From contig NZ_CP061038.1 of NCBI RefSeq assembly GCF_014490665.1, positions 3,410,001-3,474,000 of the forward strand: a stretch of 64,000 bases of DNA, given 5' to 3'. The notes beneath the pieces were generated by a model that was given only the letters and a program-made list of their open reading frames with translations, was not told the DNA's origin and searched no databases. This DNA is from Sphingomonas alpina. GTDB lineage: Bacteria; Pseudomonadota; Alphaproteobacteria; Sphingomonadales; Sphingomonadaceae. The first letter of the stretch is position 1. Each line of letters opens with the position of its first letter. This document shows, piece by piece, positions 45,859-55,542 of the stretch. Made by a program: the position numbers and the translations under genes.

Positions 45859-47733
45859 GTGGCGATCATCACCGAGGAACTGGTCAGGGACATTTTGCTC
45901 AACGGGCGCGGCGGGCCGCGGCTGCTCAACGAAAGTCCGGTGCAGGTCGATGTTTGGGCGCGCTTCGCCGCGGCAGATTCCGAGCCGGTCGACCTGTTGC
46001 TGACGCCGATGGAGGCGACCCCGGCGGCGCGGCTGGCGCAGACATTGTACCGCGCGCTGGTCGAGCTGCCCGCGATCGAGCCGCGGCATATCGCGCCGCT
46101 GGAAGGCGCGGTCGCCGCGCGGGTCAGCCTGGACGATTTCATCGGGCAGATCCTGCCGCTGACCGGGCTGGACGTCGCCGCGCGGTTCGAGGAGCTGATC
46201 ACCCTGGTGCTGGCGGCGCGGGCGCTGGACGGCGGGCGCGATACGCCGCCCGAAGGCATGCCGACGGCGTACGACCTGTTCCGCTATGCCGATAAGCACC
46301 GGCAGGCGCTGACGCCGGATTTGCGCGCGACGCTGCTCGCCGTGCTGTTGCGGGTCGCACAGCGGATCGGCGATGCGGACGGGGAAGAGACCGGGGACGA
46401 CCGGCCGCGCCCGATCATCCTGGATTTCCGGCGGGCGCGATCCCGGGCCGCGCTGCGCGAGATCTGGGTCGGCCCGGAATTGTTCGGCGGACGACCGGGG
46501 CGCGTCGACGAGGTCCTGGTGTGGCGCGTGGCGCTGAACCGCACGGTCTATCCGATGGGCGTGTCGGTCGAGACGATCAAGGCCGATGCGGCGCAGCGCG
46601 TGTTCGATGTGGATTGCCGGTCGCTGACCTGGGCGGTGATCGATTCCGGGATCGACGCGGCGCACCCGGCGTTTCGCGACCATGATGCGGGCAATTTCGC
46701 GACCCGCGTCGACAAGGCGTTCGATTTCAGCGCGTTGCGCGAACTCGTCTCGTTCGATTCCTTGCTCGGGCCGGGGCAGCTCGACACCAAGGCCGAAGCG
46801 ATCGCGGCCAAGCTGATGGTGAGCGAGATCGAGGCGCGGGCGTGGCTGGAGGAATTGCGCGCCGATGCGCTGGCCGGACGGCCCTATGACTGGGAAAGGC
46901 TGTCGAAACTGCTCGAGGTGCCGGTCGGCGACCTGCCCCCGGTCGGCGCCGGCCAGCCCGACGGGCATGGCACGCATGTCGCGGGCGTGCTGGCGGGCGA
47001 CTGGCGCGAGGACGACCAGAGCGTGTATCGCGGCGTGTGCCACAATATCCGGCTGTACGACCTGCGCGTGCTCGGCACGGCCAGCCGCGACACCGAATTC
47101 GGGGTGATCGCCGCGCTGGAATTCGTGCGCTGGCTCAACCGCCGCAACCGCTTCATCACCGTGCACGGCGCCAATCTGTCGATCGGGCTGGTCCATGACA
47201 TGGCCAATTTCGCCTGTGGCCGCACGCCGGTGTGCATGGCGTGCGAGGCGACCGTCGCGTCGGGGGTGACGGTGGTGGCGGCGGCGGGCAATTGGGGCGC
47301 GCAGACCTATCGCACCGCTAAGGGCGACTATTCCGGCTATGCCCAGGCGTCGATCGCCGACCCGGGCAATGCCGCGTCGGTGATCACGGTCGGCGCGACG
47401 CACCGCGAGCGGCCGCACGAATATGGCGTGAGCTTCTTTTCCTCGCGCGGGCCGACCGGCGACGGACGGATCAAGCCCGACCTGGTCGCACCGGGCGAGC
47501 GGATCGACGGGCCGCTGCCCAATCTCGGTTTCGGGCGGCTCGACGGGACGAGCATGGCGGCGCCGCACGTGTCGGGCGTCGCCGCGCTGCTGATGGCGCG
47601 CCATCCCGAAATGGTCGGCGATCCGGCGCGAGTGAAATCGGTGATCGTCGCGACCGCCACCGACCTGGGAAGGGAACGCTATTTCCAGGGCGCAGGCCTG
47701 GTCGATGCGCTGCGTGCGCTGCAGGCGGTCTGA
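45859..47733 (+). CDS. Cytoplasmic S8 (subtilisin-like) peptidase with N-terminal extension
   Basis: This 624-residue protein starts at GTG 45859 after GGGGGG; an upstream ATG at 45799 lacks a Shine-Dalgarno. No signal peptide is present. Residues 1-250 form a helical domain of unknown family (DILLNGRGGPRLLNESPVQV.. FRYADKHRQALTP). The subtilase domain follows with catalytic Asp (AVIDSGIDAAHP, about 262), His (DGHGTHVAGVLAG, about 370) and Ser (DGTSMAAPHVSGVAAL, about 565) and the oxyanion Asn in AAAGNWG. Intracellular subtilases with novel N-termini occur in bacterial conflict systems. It is followed by an MBL-fold gene, probably co-transcribed. Confidence 0.85.
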   Translation: MAIITEELVRDILLNGRGGPRLLNESPVQVDVWARFAAADSEPVDLLLTPMEATPAARLAQTLYRALVELPAIEPRHIAPLEGAVAARVSLDDFIGQILPLTGLDVAARFEELITLVLAARALDGGRDTPPEGMPTAYDLFRYADKHRQALTPDLRATLLAVLLRVAQRIGDADGEETGDDRPRPIILDFRRARSRAALREIWVGPELFGGRPGRVDEVLVWRVALNRTVYPMGVSVETIKADAAQRVFDVDCRSLTWAVIDSGIDAAHPAFRDHDAGNFATRVDKAFDFSALRELVSFDSLLGPGQLDTKAEAIAAKLMVSEIEARAWLEELRADALAGRPYDWERLSKLLEVPVGDLPPVGAGQPDGHGTHVAGVLAGDWREDDQSVYRGVCHNIRLYDLRVLGTASRDTEFGVIAALEFVRWLNRRNRFITVHGANLSIGLVHDMANFACGRTPVCMACEATVASGVTVVAAAGNWGAQTYRTAKGDYSGYAQASIADPGNAASVITVGATHRERPHEYGVSFFSSRGPTGDGRIKPDLVAPGERIDGPLPNLGFGRLDGTSMAAPHVSGVAALLMARHPEMVGDPARVKSVIVATATDLGRERYFQGAGLVDALRALQAV

Positions 47734-47843
47734 GCGTGGCGCGGGCGGTGGTGGGGGCGGTGGTGCGGGGTCCAGGCCGGATCATCCGGGCGCCGCGCCT
47801 GGTTTTCAAGGCGCGAACAGAGGCTGTCGAAGGGACGAAGCGG

Positions 47844-49055
47844 ATGGAATTCGAAGCATTGCAGGCCCGCTATGGCGATTGCCTGTTCATCACCCTCCCG
47901 GGATCGGGGCCGGACCGGCCGATCCGGCTGCTGATCGATGGCGGGCCGGCGGGCGTGTACCGCACCGCGCTCGAACGCCGGCTGGCCGCCGAAGCGGCGA
48001 AGTTTCCGCAGGAAAAGCCGGTCAACATCGATGCGGTGATGGTCAGCCATGTCGATGAGGACCATATCCTGGGCATCGTCGACCTGTTCGGCAAGATCCA
48101 GGAGGCCGACCAGGGCCGGACGCCGCGGCCGTGCCAGCCGAAATGGCTGCTGCACAACAGCCTGGACGGCCTGATCGGCGAAGGCGAAGGCGGCGTGGCG
48201 CGGGCGTTGTCCGGGCCGACCGTGCTGGCCAGCCTCGACGCGGCGCTGAGCGCCGGGCTGGCGGGCGGCCCGGCCGACGATCCGGACGGCGCGATGAAGA
48301 GCCAGACCGCGCGGCTCGTGCTGCAAAGCTATGGCCAGGCGAGCCGGCTCGCCACGCTGGCCGCGGCGATCCAGGTCACCCGCAACCCGCCCGACCAGCG
48401 CACCATCCTGTTCGACCCGGCGCAGCCGCGCGTGCTGCAGCTGGGCGATGCGACGCTGACCGTGGTCGGTCCGTTGCAGCCCGATGTCGAGCGGCTGCGC
48501 AAGGAATGGAGCGCGTGGAAGGCGAAGCAGAAGGACGCGGCCAGCCTGGCCGCGACGCTCGACACCGCGGTTCCCAACCTGTCGAGCATCGTCGTGCTGC
48601 TGCAATGGCAGGGAAGAAAGATCCTGCTGACCGGCGATGCGCGGGGCGACCATATCCTTGACGGGCTGAACGGTGCCGGGCTGATGCCGGGACAAGGCGC
48701 GCTGGACATCGACATATTGAAGCTGCCGCATCACGGGTCGATCCGCAACAATACGCGCGATTTCTTCGCGAAGATCCGTGCCGATCATTATGTCGCGTCG
48801 GGCGACGGCACCTATGGCAACCCCGACCGCGCGACGCTCGAGCTGATCGAGGAGGTGCGGCCGGAGGGCGGCTATACCGTGCACCTCACCTATGACGCGG
48901 CGAGCTGCGACGAGGTCCACAAGAGCTGGGCGGCCGGGCGCAAGAACGTCCCGCCCTATGATCCCGAGCGCGATTCGATCGCCCCGGTGATCGAACGGTG
49001 GCGCAGCGAGGGGAAGATCGAGGTCAAGGAAGGGCCGGTGCGGATCCGCCTGTAG
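47844..49055 (+). CDS. MBL-fold protein of the ComEC/Rec2-like group
   Basis: This 403-residue soluble protein begins with the ComEC-type metal-binding layout MEFEALQARYGDCLFITLP, LLIDGGPAGVY and VSHVDEDHILGIVDLF. It has a central helical insertion (about 95-200) and continues with ILLTGDARGDHILDGL and LKLPHHGSIRNNTRDFF. ATG 47844 follows GGGACGAAGCGG; an in-frame upstream start at 47736 would give a basic extension. ComEC-like MBL domains act on DNA or nucleotides; in stand-alone form they are often paired with proteases in conflict loci. It lies 110 bases after the subtilase gene. Confidence 0.82.
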   Translation: MEFEALQARYGDCLFITLPGSGPDRPIRLLIDGGPAGVYRTALERRLAAEAAKFPQEKPVNIDAVMVSHVDEDHILGIVDLFGKIQEADQGRTPRPCQPKWLLHNSLDGLIGEGEGGVARALSGPTVLASLDAALSAGLAGGPADDPDGAMKSQTARLVLQSYGQASRLATLAAAIQVTRNPPDQRTILFDPAQPRVLQLGDATLTVVGPLQPDVERLRKEWSAWKAKQKDAASLAATLDTAVPNLSSIVVLLQWQGRKILLTGDARGDHILDGLNGAGLMPGQGALDIDILKLPHHGSIRNNTRDFFAKIRADHYVASGDGTYGNPDRATLELIEEVRPEGGYTVHLTYDAASCDEVHKSWAAGRKNVPPYDPERDSIAPVIERWRSEGKIEVKEGPVRIRL

Positions 49056-49233
49056 CGGCCGCGCAGGACGGTGCCGGCTGGCCATGGAAGCGCCGTTCGC
49101 CCGCCGCAAACGCACGTTCGGCAGCAGGCGCAGGTGCTGAGCCGCGCCGGAGCGGCACTGAGCCGCTGTGTCCTTGGGGTTGGCGAATGCTGCGGGCTTT
49201 GTGGGGTCGAGATCCTATTGTTGGAGAGCCGTC

Positions 49234-49698
49234 TTGGTCCATATGCTTCGCCAGCACATCCCCGCGGCCATCGTCCCGACCGCGTTGATCGGCGCGCTCC
49301 GCGAGAATTCCCGGCCGGAAGGCGCCGGCGAGATCTGGCAGCCGGTGCTCGAACATGGCTGGGTCATCGCCCGGCGCGGTGCGCTGGCGGTTACCGCGCA
49401 TGCGGTCGAGATCCTGCGCCACGGCATCCCCATCGCCCTGTCACCGACCGAATCCGTGCTGCTCGGCCTGTTGATCCGCCGGGGCCGCGCCAGTCATGAG
49501 GAACTGGTCGCGGCATTCCGGACGGCGGGCTCGAACCCGGCCGGCCTGAACATCAGCGTCCATCGCATCCGGCGCAAATTCGCCGCGGCCGGGGCGCCCG
49601 ACCCGGTCGAGCGGCTGCGCGGCTGGGGCCTGAGGCTGCGGGTCGAGCCCGATATCAGCGGATCGACCTCGCTCTGGATCGGCAGGCCGGCGGCGTGA
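49234..49698 (+). CDS. OmpR/PhoB-type winged-helix protein without receiver
   Basis: This protein has about 154 residues. TTG 49234 is preferred because GGAGAG lies 5 bases upstream; ATG 49243 is the next choice. The N-terminal half has no receiver signature. The C-terminal half (IALSPTESVLLGLLIRRGRA, then NISVHRIRRKFAAAGAPDPV and RGWGLRLRV) is a PhoB-like winged helix. It may regulate the subtilase-MBL pair or the following genes. It is a single-domain regulator, so any phosphorylation is unlikely. Confidence 0.75.
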   Translation: MVHMLRQHIPAAIVPTALIGALRENSRPEGAGEIWQPVLEHGWVIARRGALAVTAHAVEILRHGIPIALSPTESVLLGLLIRRGRASHEELVAAFRTAGSNPAGLNISVHRIRRKFAAAGAPDPVERLRGWGLRLRVEPDISGSTSLWIGRPAA

Positions 49699-49777
49699 TA
49701 GCATGGCGATGGGCGAGTCCCGGGGACGATATAGTCCGGGCCTTCGCACCCGGCACAGGCATGATCGGGGGAAACAG

Positions 49778-50275
49778 ATGACCAACAAGATGTTCACGGC
49801 GATACTGGTGGCGACGCTGATATGCGGGACGCTGGACATCTTGAGCGCGTTCCTGTTCGCCGGCCTGGCCGGTGCCGGGCCCGGCCAGATCCTGCGCTAT
49901 GTCGCATCGGGGCCGTTTGGCGACGGCATGAGGGAAGCGGGCAGCGGCGCCGCCGCGATCGGCCTGGCCACGCATTTCGTGCTGATGGCGGTGATGGTCA
50001 CCCTGTTCGTGATCGCCGCGTCGCGGATCGCGGCGATCCGGGCCAATCCGGTGCTGGCCGGCATCCTGTACGGGCTGCTGATCTACACCGTGATGTACTG
50101 GATCGTGGTGCCGGCGCGCTGGACCGGGCATTATCCCCAGCTGACGCTGTGGGCGTTCGGCAACGCGCTCTTTTCCCATATCGTGTGCGTCGGCATCCCG
50201 ATGGCGCTGGTCACCATGCGCTATCTCGGCCGCGCCGGACTCCGGACCGGCCCAACGTCGATTCCGGGCGGGTGA
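49778..50275 (+). CDS. Four-helix integral membrane protein
   Basis: This 165-residue protein has four membrane helices (FTAILVATLICGTLDILSAFLF, GLATHFVLMAVMVTLFVIAA, VLAGILYGLLIYTVMYWIVV and FGNALFSHIVCVGIPMALVT). ATG 49778 follows GGGGGAAACAG, a strong Shine-Dalgarno. It lies 43 bases before the LytS-type kinase gene and may be part of its operon or signal input. Function unknown. Confidence 0.72.
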   Translation: MTNKMFTAILVATLICGTLDILSAFLFAGLAGAGPGQILRYVASGPFGDGMREAGSGAAAIGLATHFVLMAVMVTLFVIAASRIAAIRANPVLAGILYGLLIYTVMYWIVVPARWTGHYPQLTLWAFGNALFSHIVCVGIPMALVTMRYLGRAGLRTGPTSIPGG

Positions 50276-50318
50276 GCGTCAGTCGACAGGCGGCACGCGA
50301 TTTGCGACATCCGGTGCC

Positions 50319-51482
50319 GTGGACGCCCTGATTCCAGATCGCGGGCAGGAGCCCATTTCCGAGCCCATACCCAACCGGGGACGCGAGCCGTTCTACGTCG
50401 AGGAATCGGCCGTGCGGCGCGGGCGCGTGCAAACCGGGCCGGAGATGCGCGCCAAGGTCGCCCTGACGCTGGCGATGTGGGGGTCGACCTACCTGCTCTT
50501 CACCCTGGGCAATGTGCTGAACGGCCATCCGGGGCAGTGGGTCGCGGCCGGCGTGCGGGCGTTCGTCATGTCGGTCGGGATCGCGCTATGCTATGCGATG
50601 CACCGGTTGCTGCGGCGGCTGGCGCATCGCCCGTTCCGCACCCGCGCGCTGGTGCTCGCCGCGGCAGCGCCCTTTGCGGCGGAGGCCTATGCCTGGCTGG
50701 GCTTTTTCGCGTATGCCTATCTGCACGGCACATCGATGCGGATGGTGATCGTCGATTGGGCCGTTGCGGCCAATGTGCTGTCGCAATGGACCTGGTTCTT
50801 CATCGGCTGGACCGGGCTCTATCTGGCGATCGAGTATAATTTCGACGCGAAGGACGAAGCGCAGCGATCGGCGGAGCTGCGCAATCTGGCGCACAATGCC
50901 AAGCTTCGCGCGCTGTCCAACCAGATCAACCCGCATTTCCTGTTCAACAGCCTCAATTCGATCTCGGCCCTGATCCTCGAGGGGCGCGCGCATGATGCGG
51001 AGCGGATGCTGACCGGCCTGTCGACCTTCTTTCGCTCCACTTTGTCGATCGATCCGCTGGTCGATGTCGCACTCGAACAGGAATTCGACCTGCACCGGCG
51101 CTATCTGGCGATCGAACAGATGCGCTACCCCGACCTGACGGTGGAGTTCGATTTGCCCGAGGCATTGAAGTCCGTTGCCGTCCCGGCGCTGATCCTGCAG
51201 CCGCTGGTCGAGAATGCGGTCAAGCACGGCGTGGCCAAATCGCTGCCGCCGACCTGGATCGGAATCACCGCGCGGCGCGAGGGCGACATATTGTCGATCG
51301 TCGTCGCCAACACCGCCGGAGGCGATGGGCATGGCGCAGCGGTGCGCGGCGACGGCATCGGCCTGGCCAATGTGCGCGAGCGGCTGAGCGAGCATCATGG
51401 CGCGGCGCAGAGCCTGGCCGTGTCGGCAGGCCCCGATCTGTTCGAAGTCCGCATCACCCTGCCGATCGGTTTGGTGCGATGA
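50319..51482 (+). CDS. LytS/YehU-family sensor histidine kinase
   Basis: This protein has up to 387 residues. Four membrane helices (about 50-165) are followed by a PF06580-type kinase domain with LRNLAHNAKLRALSNQINPHFLFNSLNS (phospho-His in NPHFLFN), LQPLVENAVKHG (N-box) and GDGIGLANVRERL (G-box). GTG 50319 opens the frame but has no clear Shine-Dalgarno; ATG 50445 is possible. The stop overlaps the LytTR regulator start as ATGA, so the pair forms one two-component system. The signal is unknown. Confidence 0.88.
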   Translation: MDALIPDRGQEPISEPIPNRGREPFYVEESAVRRGRVQTGPEMRAKVALTLAMWGSTYLLFTLGNVLNGHPGQWVAAGVRAFVMSVGIALCYAMHRLLRRLAHRPFRTRALVLAAAAPFAAEAYAWLGFFAYAYLHGTSMRMVIVDWAVAANVLSQWTWFFIGWTGLYLAIEYNFDAKDEAQRSAELRNLAHNAKLRALSNQINPHFLFNSLNSISALILEGRAHDAERMLTGLSTFFRSTLSIDPLVDVALEQEFDLHRRYLAIEQMRYPDLTVEFDLPEALKSVAVPALILQPLVENAVKHGVAKSLPPTWIGITARREGDILSIVVANTAGGDGHGAAVRGDGIGLANVRERLSEHHGAAQSLAVSAGPDLFEVRITLPIGLVR

Positions 51483-52297
51483 GCGAGTTCAGCGTCGTCA
51501 CGGTCGATGACGAGCCGCTGGCGCTGAGCCGGCTGGAGATCGTGCTGCGCGGCGTGCCGGGTGCGCGGCTGGTCGGGTCGGCGAGCAGCTGCGACGCGGC
51601 GGTCGCGCTGATCACCGAGCGCCGGCCCGACATCGTCCTGCTCGACATCCGGCTGCGCGACGGAACCGGGTTCGATATCCTCGACCGGCTGCCCAGGGAC
51701 GTGACGCCGGCGGTGATCTTCATCACCGCCTTCGACCATTTCGCGATCCGCGCGTTCGAAGTGTCGGCGGTCGATTATGTGCTGAAGCCGATCGACGCCG
51801 GGCGGCTGCGCGAAGCGGTCGATCGCGCGCGGGCGCGGATCATCGCCGATGACTCGGTCGGCCAGGTCAAGGAAATGCGCGCAGTGATCGCCGACCTGCG
51901 CGCCGAGTTTCACGACAAGGCGCGCTCCCCCTATGAAACCGAGCTGTGGATCCGCGGCGTCACCGGCAATCTGACGCGCGTGTCGCTCGACCTGGTCGAC
52001 TGGGTCAGCAGCGAGGATGACTATGTCCGGCTGCACACCGGCGCCACGTCGCATCTGTTGCGGTTGTCGATCCGCGCATTCGAGGCGCGCGTCGACCCGA
52101 CGCAGTTCGTGCGCGTCCACCGCGCGGCGCTGGTGCGCGTGTCGCGCATCGCCGAGGTGCGGCGCAGCCTGACCGGGCGGCGCGACGTGATCCTGCGCGA
52201 CGGCACGCGGATCGCGACCGGACGGATCCATGCGAAGCGGCTGCGCGCGGTGCTGCTGGAACGCGACGGTCCGAACCCCGGAACGCCGGCCGCCTGA
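51479..52297 (+). CDS. LytTR-family response regulator
   Basis: This 272-residue protein has a receiver (about 5-120: VTVDDEPLAL, IVLLDIRLRDG phospho-Asp, FITAFDHFAIRAF, VLKPI) and a LytTR DNA-binding domain (about 155-262: VDWVSSEDDYVRLHTG, RVHRAALVRVSRI). LytTR domains bind direct repeats with TA-rich cores; none was securely identified nearby. It is translationally coupled to the kinase and followed by a bidirectional terminator. Confidence 0.93.
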   Translation: MSEFSVVTVDDEPLALSRLEIVLRGVPGARLVGSASSCDAAVALITERRPDIVLLDIRLRDGTGFDILDRLPRDVTPAVIFITAFDHFAIRAFEVSAVDYVLKPIDAGRLREAVDRARARIIADDSVGQVKEMRAVIADLRAEFHDKARSPYETELWIRGVTGNLTRVSLDLVDWVSSEDDYVRLHTGATSHLLRLSIRAFEARVDPTQFVRVHRAALVRVSRIAEVRRSLTGRRDVILRDGTRIATGRIHAKRLRAVLLERDGPNPGTPAA

Positions 52298-52335
52298 TCC
52301 GCTTTCCCGGCCGGGAACACACTCGCATCAAAGGA

Positions 52336-52370
52336 AAAGGGGCGGCCGTCAGATCGACGACCGCCCCTTT
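52336..52370. terminator. Bidirectional terminator between LytTR and TonB receptor genes
   Basis: The stem AAAGGGGCGG/CCGCCCCTTT (10 bp) has a loop that can form an inner GTC/GAC pair. T-rich flanks occur on the minus strand (CCTTTTCCTTTG). It lies between two convergent stop codons (52297 plus, 52501 minus). Confidence 0.8.
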
Positions 52371-52425
52371 CCCGTTCCGCTTCGGCGGTCGCCCGGCGCA
52401 TCATGGCGACGCGCCGGACGTTCCC

Positions 52426-52510
52426 GATTCAAAAGTTGGGCCCGATTCAAAAGTTGGGCCCGATTCAAAAGTTGGGCCCGATTCAAAAGTTGGGCCCGAT
52501 TCAGAAGTTG
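52426..52510. repeat. 18-bp tandem repeat at the 3' end of the TonB receptor gene
   Basis: Four exact copies of GATTCAAAAGTTGGGCCC run from about 52426 to 52497, then a partial copy with one change enters the receptor's final codons. Read on the minus strand each copy holds AACTTTTGA (Asn-Phe-stop), the same as the gene's own AACTTCTGA end, in the same frame because 18 is a multiple of three. Confidence 0.85.
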
Positions 52511-55500
52511 AACTTCGCCCCGGCGCGGAACTGGCGGCCGAGAATGCCATTGCCGCCCTGCACCGCATTGTAGAGCGTCGCACCATAGGTCACGACATCG
52601 ACCGGCGGCAGCGCGTCGAACAGGTTCAGGACGTTCACATAGAAAGTGAAATGGTCGTTGACCTTGACGCTGCCCACTGCGTCGAGCGTGATGTAGCGCT
52701 TCACGTCGCACGGCACATAGCGCGGGTTCGGCGCCAGGCCGCAATCGCCCGACGTGCCGGATCCATTCTGATCCTCCGCCGAGAGATTATAGCCACCGAA
52801 ATAATTCGCGGTGGCGGTCAGCGTGAAGGGATCGACCGTCAGCGTGTTCTGCCAGCTGCCACGCCATTTCGGCGTGCCGGAGCCTGCGGTCAGGTTGAAA
52901 TTGCCGAGCGTCCCTTCATAGGATTCAGTCGTCCCGTCGGCGAAGGTGGTGCTGAGGTCGAGGATGTAGCTTGCCTCGAGCGACGTGCTGAAATGAACCG
53001 TGTCGCTGATGTCGAATGACCCGCTTGCCGAGAAGTCGATGCCCTCGGAGCGGATCGTGTCGGAATTGACCAGCTGCGACTGAACAAAGGCGATGCGCGG
53101 CCGGGCATTGGGGAAGGCGGGAGACGGCGCATCGGCAATCACCTGGAAGCCCGCCGGAATGGGCTGCCCGGCATAATAGGCCGCGATCGCATCGCTGGTC
53201 GAGGCCGAGGTGATCGCCCCGGTCTTCTTGATATTATAGTAATCGACCGTGAAGGTCAGGTTGCGGATCGGCTCGAACACGATCCCGGCCGTGAAGCTGC
53301 GCGACTTTTCCGGCTTCAGATCGGGCGACGCCAAGGTCGTCTGACCAAAGGTCGCCGCGGTCAGATAGGCCGGGCAGGCAGGCGTATTGGTGTTGGTGCA
53401 CGCCGCGCCATATTGCTGCAGGAAGGAATTGGGCAGGCCCGCCGGCAGGAGCGGCACGAAGCCGGTGGTCGGCAGCGCATTGGCCTCGGCAAAGCTCGGG
53501 ATGCGGAAGCCGCGCGAATAGGTGCCGCGAATGGCGAGCTGCTTGATCGGCGTGAATTTCGCGCCGACCTTGGGCGAGAAGGTGCTCTGTCCGCTCGAAT
53601 ATTTATCGTAACGGCCGGACAGGTTGACTTCGAACTGCTCGACGATCGGCGCGTTCAGTTCGGCAAAGGCCGAGTAGACCGTGCGGTGACCCGAGGTGCC
53701 GAAGGCGTTGAGCGTGAAGTAACGCTGTGTCGGGCCGTTATAATCGTCATTCGCGCTGGGCGCATCGATCGCCTCGTAGCGGATCGACGCGCCGACGCCG
53801 AGCTGCAGCGGACCGCCCGGCAGGTCGAACAGCGCCTTACCCAGCGTCACCTGTCCCTGATACATGTCGGAGGATGCATCGGTGACGTTTTCCGGCGACA
53901 GATAATCGCGCACCGCCTTGCTGTTGAGCTGCGGGTTGACGAAATTATAGCTGCCATCGGCAATCACATCGAGCAGATGCTGGATATAGACATAGCCATT
54001 GGTGGTGCGGCGCAGGTCGTTGTGCATCGCGGTTGCATCGACCTTGTAATCCCAGTCGCCGAACATCGTCCCGCTGATCCCGGCCGCGACCCGGTACACC
54101 CGGCTGCGCGTCTCGTTCTGGGTGAGCGTGTCGCTCAGGCGGCCGGAAAGCCGGGCGACCTGGCCCTGTGCCGCGAACGGATTGTTGGGGTTGAGCGTGC
54201 CGTTCACCGCATTGCAGTTCACCCGCGCCGCGCAGACATAGACCGGCAAGGTCAGCGGACCGGATCCCGGCGCGTTCGCCGCGCCGCCGGCCGAGGTCGA
54301 GAAGCGCGGATACAGGATACCGGCATTGGCATTGGCGCGGACCACCGCCGGCAGTGCCGAAAACGCGCTGGAGCTCTGCTGGAAGTTGAACAGGATATAG
54401 GCCTCGGCATCGTCGCCGACCTTGGCGGTGAAGCGCGCCGAGCCGCCAAAGCGTTCGAGCGCCGGCGTCACCTGGCCATAGCGATAGGTCTGATCCTCCT
54501 GGCACGCGAAGGTCGGGTTGGCGGCGCTGTTCGCCAGTTCGGCGGCGGTCAGCGTATGGCCCGGGCCATTGAGGCATCCCCGCGCCGGGTTGAGCAATTG
54601 CGGGCGGCCCAGCGCATTGGCGTTCGCCGCATCGAAGGGCGTGACGTAGAAATCGCTGACCACCGGGTTGAAGATGCCGAACGCGCCGTCTTTGTCGAGG
54701 CCGTTGAGGATGTTGTTCGGGCCGCAGGCGATGCTGTTGCAGATACCGCGCTGATCATCCGTGCTGTACGGCCTGGGTATGTCGCGATTGTAGAGCGCCT
54801 CGCTGCGCATGTAGAAGCCGCTGACATAGGCGTTGAAGCCCTTGTCATCGAGATCGCCGATGCCCGCGGTCAGGGTCAGGCGCTGATTGGCGGCGTTGCC
54901 GTCCTGCGAAATGCCCGCCTCGGCACGGCCGGAGACACCCTTGAACTGGCGCTTGGTGATGACGTTGACCACGCCGGCGATGGCGTCCGCGCCATAGCTG
55001 GACGAGGCGCCGTCGCGCAGCACCTCGATCCGGTCGACGATATCGTCGGGAATGGTATTGAGATCGACGAAATTGCGCGTGCCGTCATCCGACAGCGGGA
55101 AATAGGCGGCGCGCAGGCCATCGAACAGCACCAGAGTCGAGCTGGTCGACAGGCCGCGCAGCGACACAGCGGATGCGCCGCCGGCAAAGGCGCCGTTCGC
55201 GGTGAACGAGTTGGTCAGCGCCGGGCCATTGTTCGACGTCAGCTGCTGAATCGCGTCCTGCACGGTGGAGATGCCGCGCCGGTCGAGCGTTTCGCTGGAC
55301 AGGACGGTGACGGGCGACGGCGTCGCGGTGCTCGTCTGACGCAGGATCGACCCGGTCACGATGATGTCGGGGCCCGGATCGGCCTCCGCTTCCTGCATGG
55401 CGGATGCGGGAGCCGCCTGATCCTGGGGACCGCCTGCCTGAGTCGTTTCCTGGGCAGCCATTTCCTGGGCGAACGCCGGCGAGGCGGTGCCCATCAGGAC

Positions 55501-55542
55501 AAGTGTGGTGGCAAGCAAGCGCGCGCGAATACTGATTGTCAT
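52501..55542 (-). CDS. TonB-dependent outer-membrane receptor
   Basis: This 1013-residue receptor has a signal peptide (MTISIRARLLATTLVLMGTA..AFAQ) and a Gln-rich spacer. The TonB-box-like DIIVTGSILR is followed by a plug (TVQDAIQQLTSNNGPAL, SLRGLSTSSTLVLFDGLRAA, VEVLRDGASSSYGADAIAGV) and a large barrel ending in GAKFNF with the C-terminal Phe used for barrel assembly. Extracellular loops contain paired cysteines (CNSIACG, CTNTNTPAC). The substrate is unknown; no hydrolase gene is adjacent. The 3' end is multiplied as a tandem repeat. It is divergent from the exported protein gene at 55894. Confidence 0.92.
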   Translation of the reverse strand: MTISIRARLLATTLVLMGTASPAFAQEMAAQETTQAGGPQDQAAPASAMQEAEADPGPDIIVTGSILRQTSTATPSPVTVLSSETLDRRGISTVQDAIQQLTSNNGPALTNSFTANGAFAGGASAVSLRGLSTSSTLVLFDGLRAAYFPLSDDGTRNFVDLNTIPDDIVDRIEVLRDGASSSYGADAIAGVVNVITKRQFKGVSGRAEAGISQDGNAANQRLTLTAGIGDLDDKGFNAYVSGFYMRSEALYNRDIPRPYSTDDQRGICNSIACGPNNILNGLDKDGAFGIFNPVVSDFYVTPFDAANANALGRPQLLNPARGCLNGPGHTLTAAELANSAANPTFACQEDQTYRYGQVTPALERFGGSARFTAKVGDDAEAYILFNFQQSSSAFSALPAVVRANANAGILYPRFSTSAGGAANAPGSGPLTLPVYVCAARVNCNAVNGTLNPNNPFAAQGQVARLSGRLSDTLTQNETRSRVYRVAAGISGTMFGDWDYKVDATAMHNDLRRTTNGYVYIQHLLDVIADGSYNFVNPQLNSKAVRDYLSPENVTDASSDMYQGQVTLGKALFDLPGGPLQLGVGASIRYEAIDAPSANDDYNGPTQRYFTLNAFGTSGHRTVYSAFAELNAPIVEQFEVNLSGRYDKYSSGQSTFSPKVGAKFTPIKQLAIRGTYSRGFRIPSFAEANALPTTGFVPLLPAGLPNSFLQQYGAACTNTNTPACPAYLTAATFGQTTLASPDLKPEKSRSFTAGIVFEPIRNLTFTVDYYNIKKTGAITSASTSDAIAAYYAGQPIPAGFQVIADAPSPAFPNARPRIAFVQSQLVNSDTIRSEGIDFSASGSFDISDTVHFSTSLEASYILDLSTTFADGTTESYEGTLGNFNLTAGSGTPKWRGSWQNTLTVDPFTLTATANYFGGYNLSAEDQNGSGTSGDCGLAPNPRYVPCDVKRYITLDAVGSVKVNDHFTFYVNVLNLFDALPPVDVVTYGATLYNAVQGGNGILGRQFRAGAKFNF

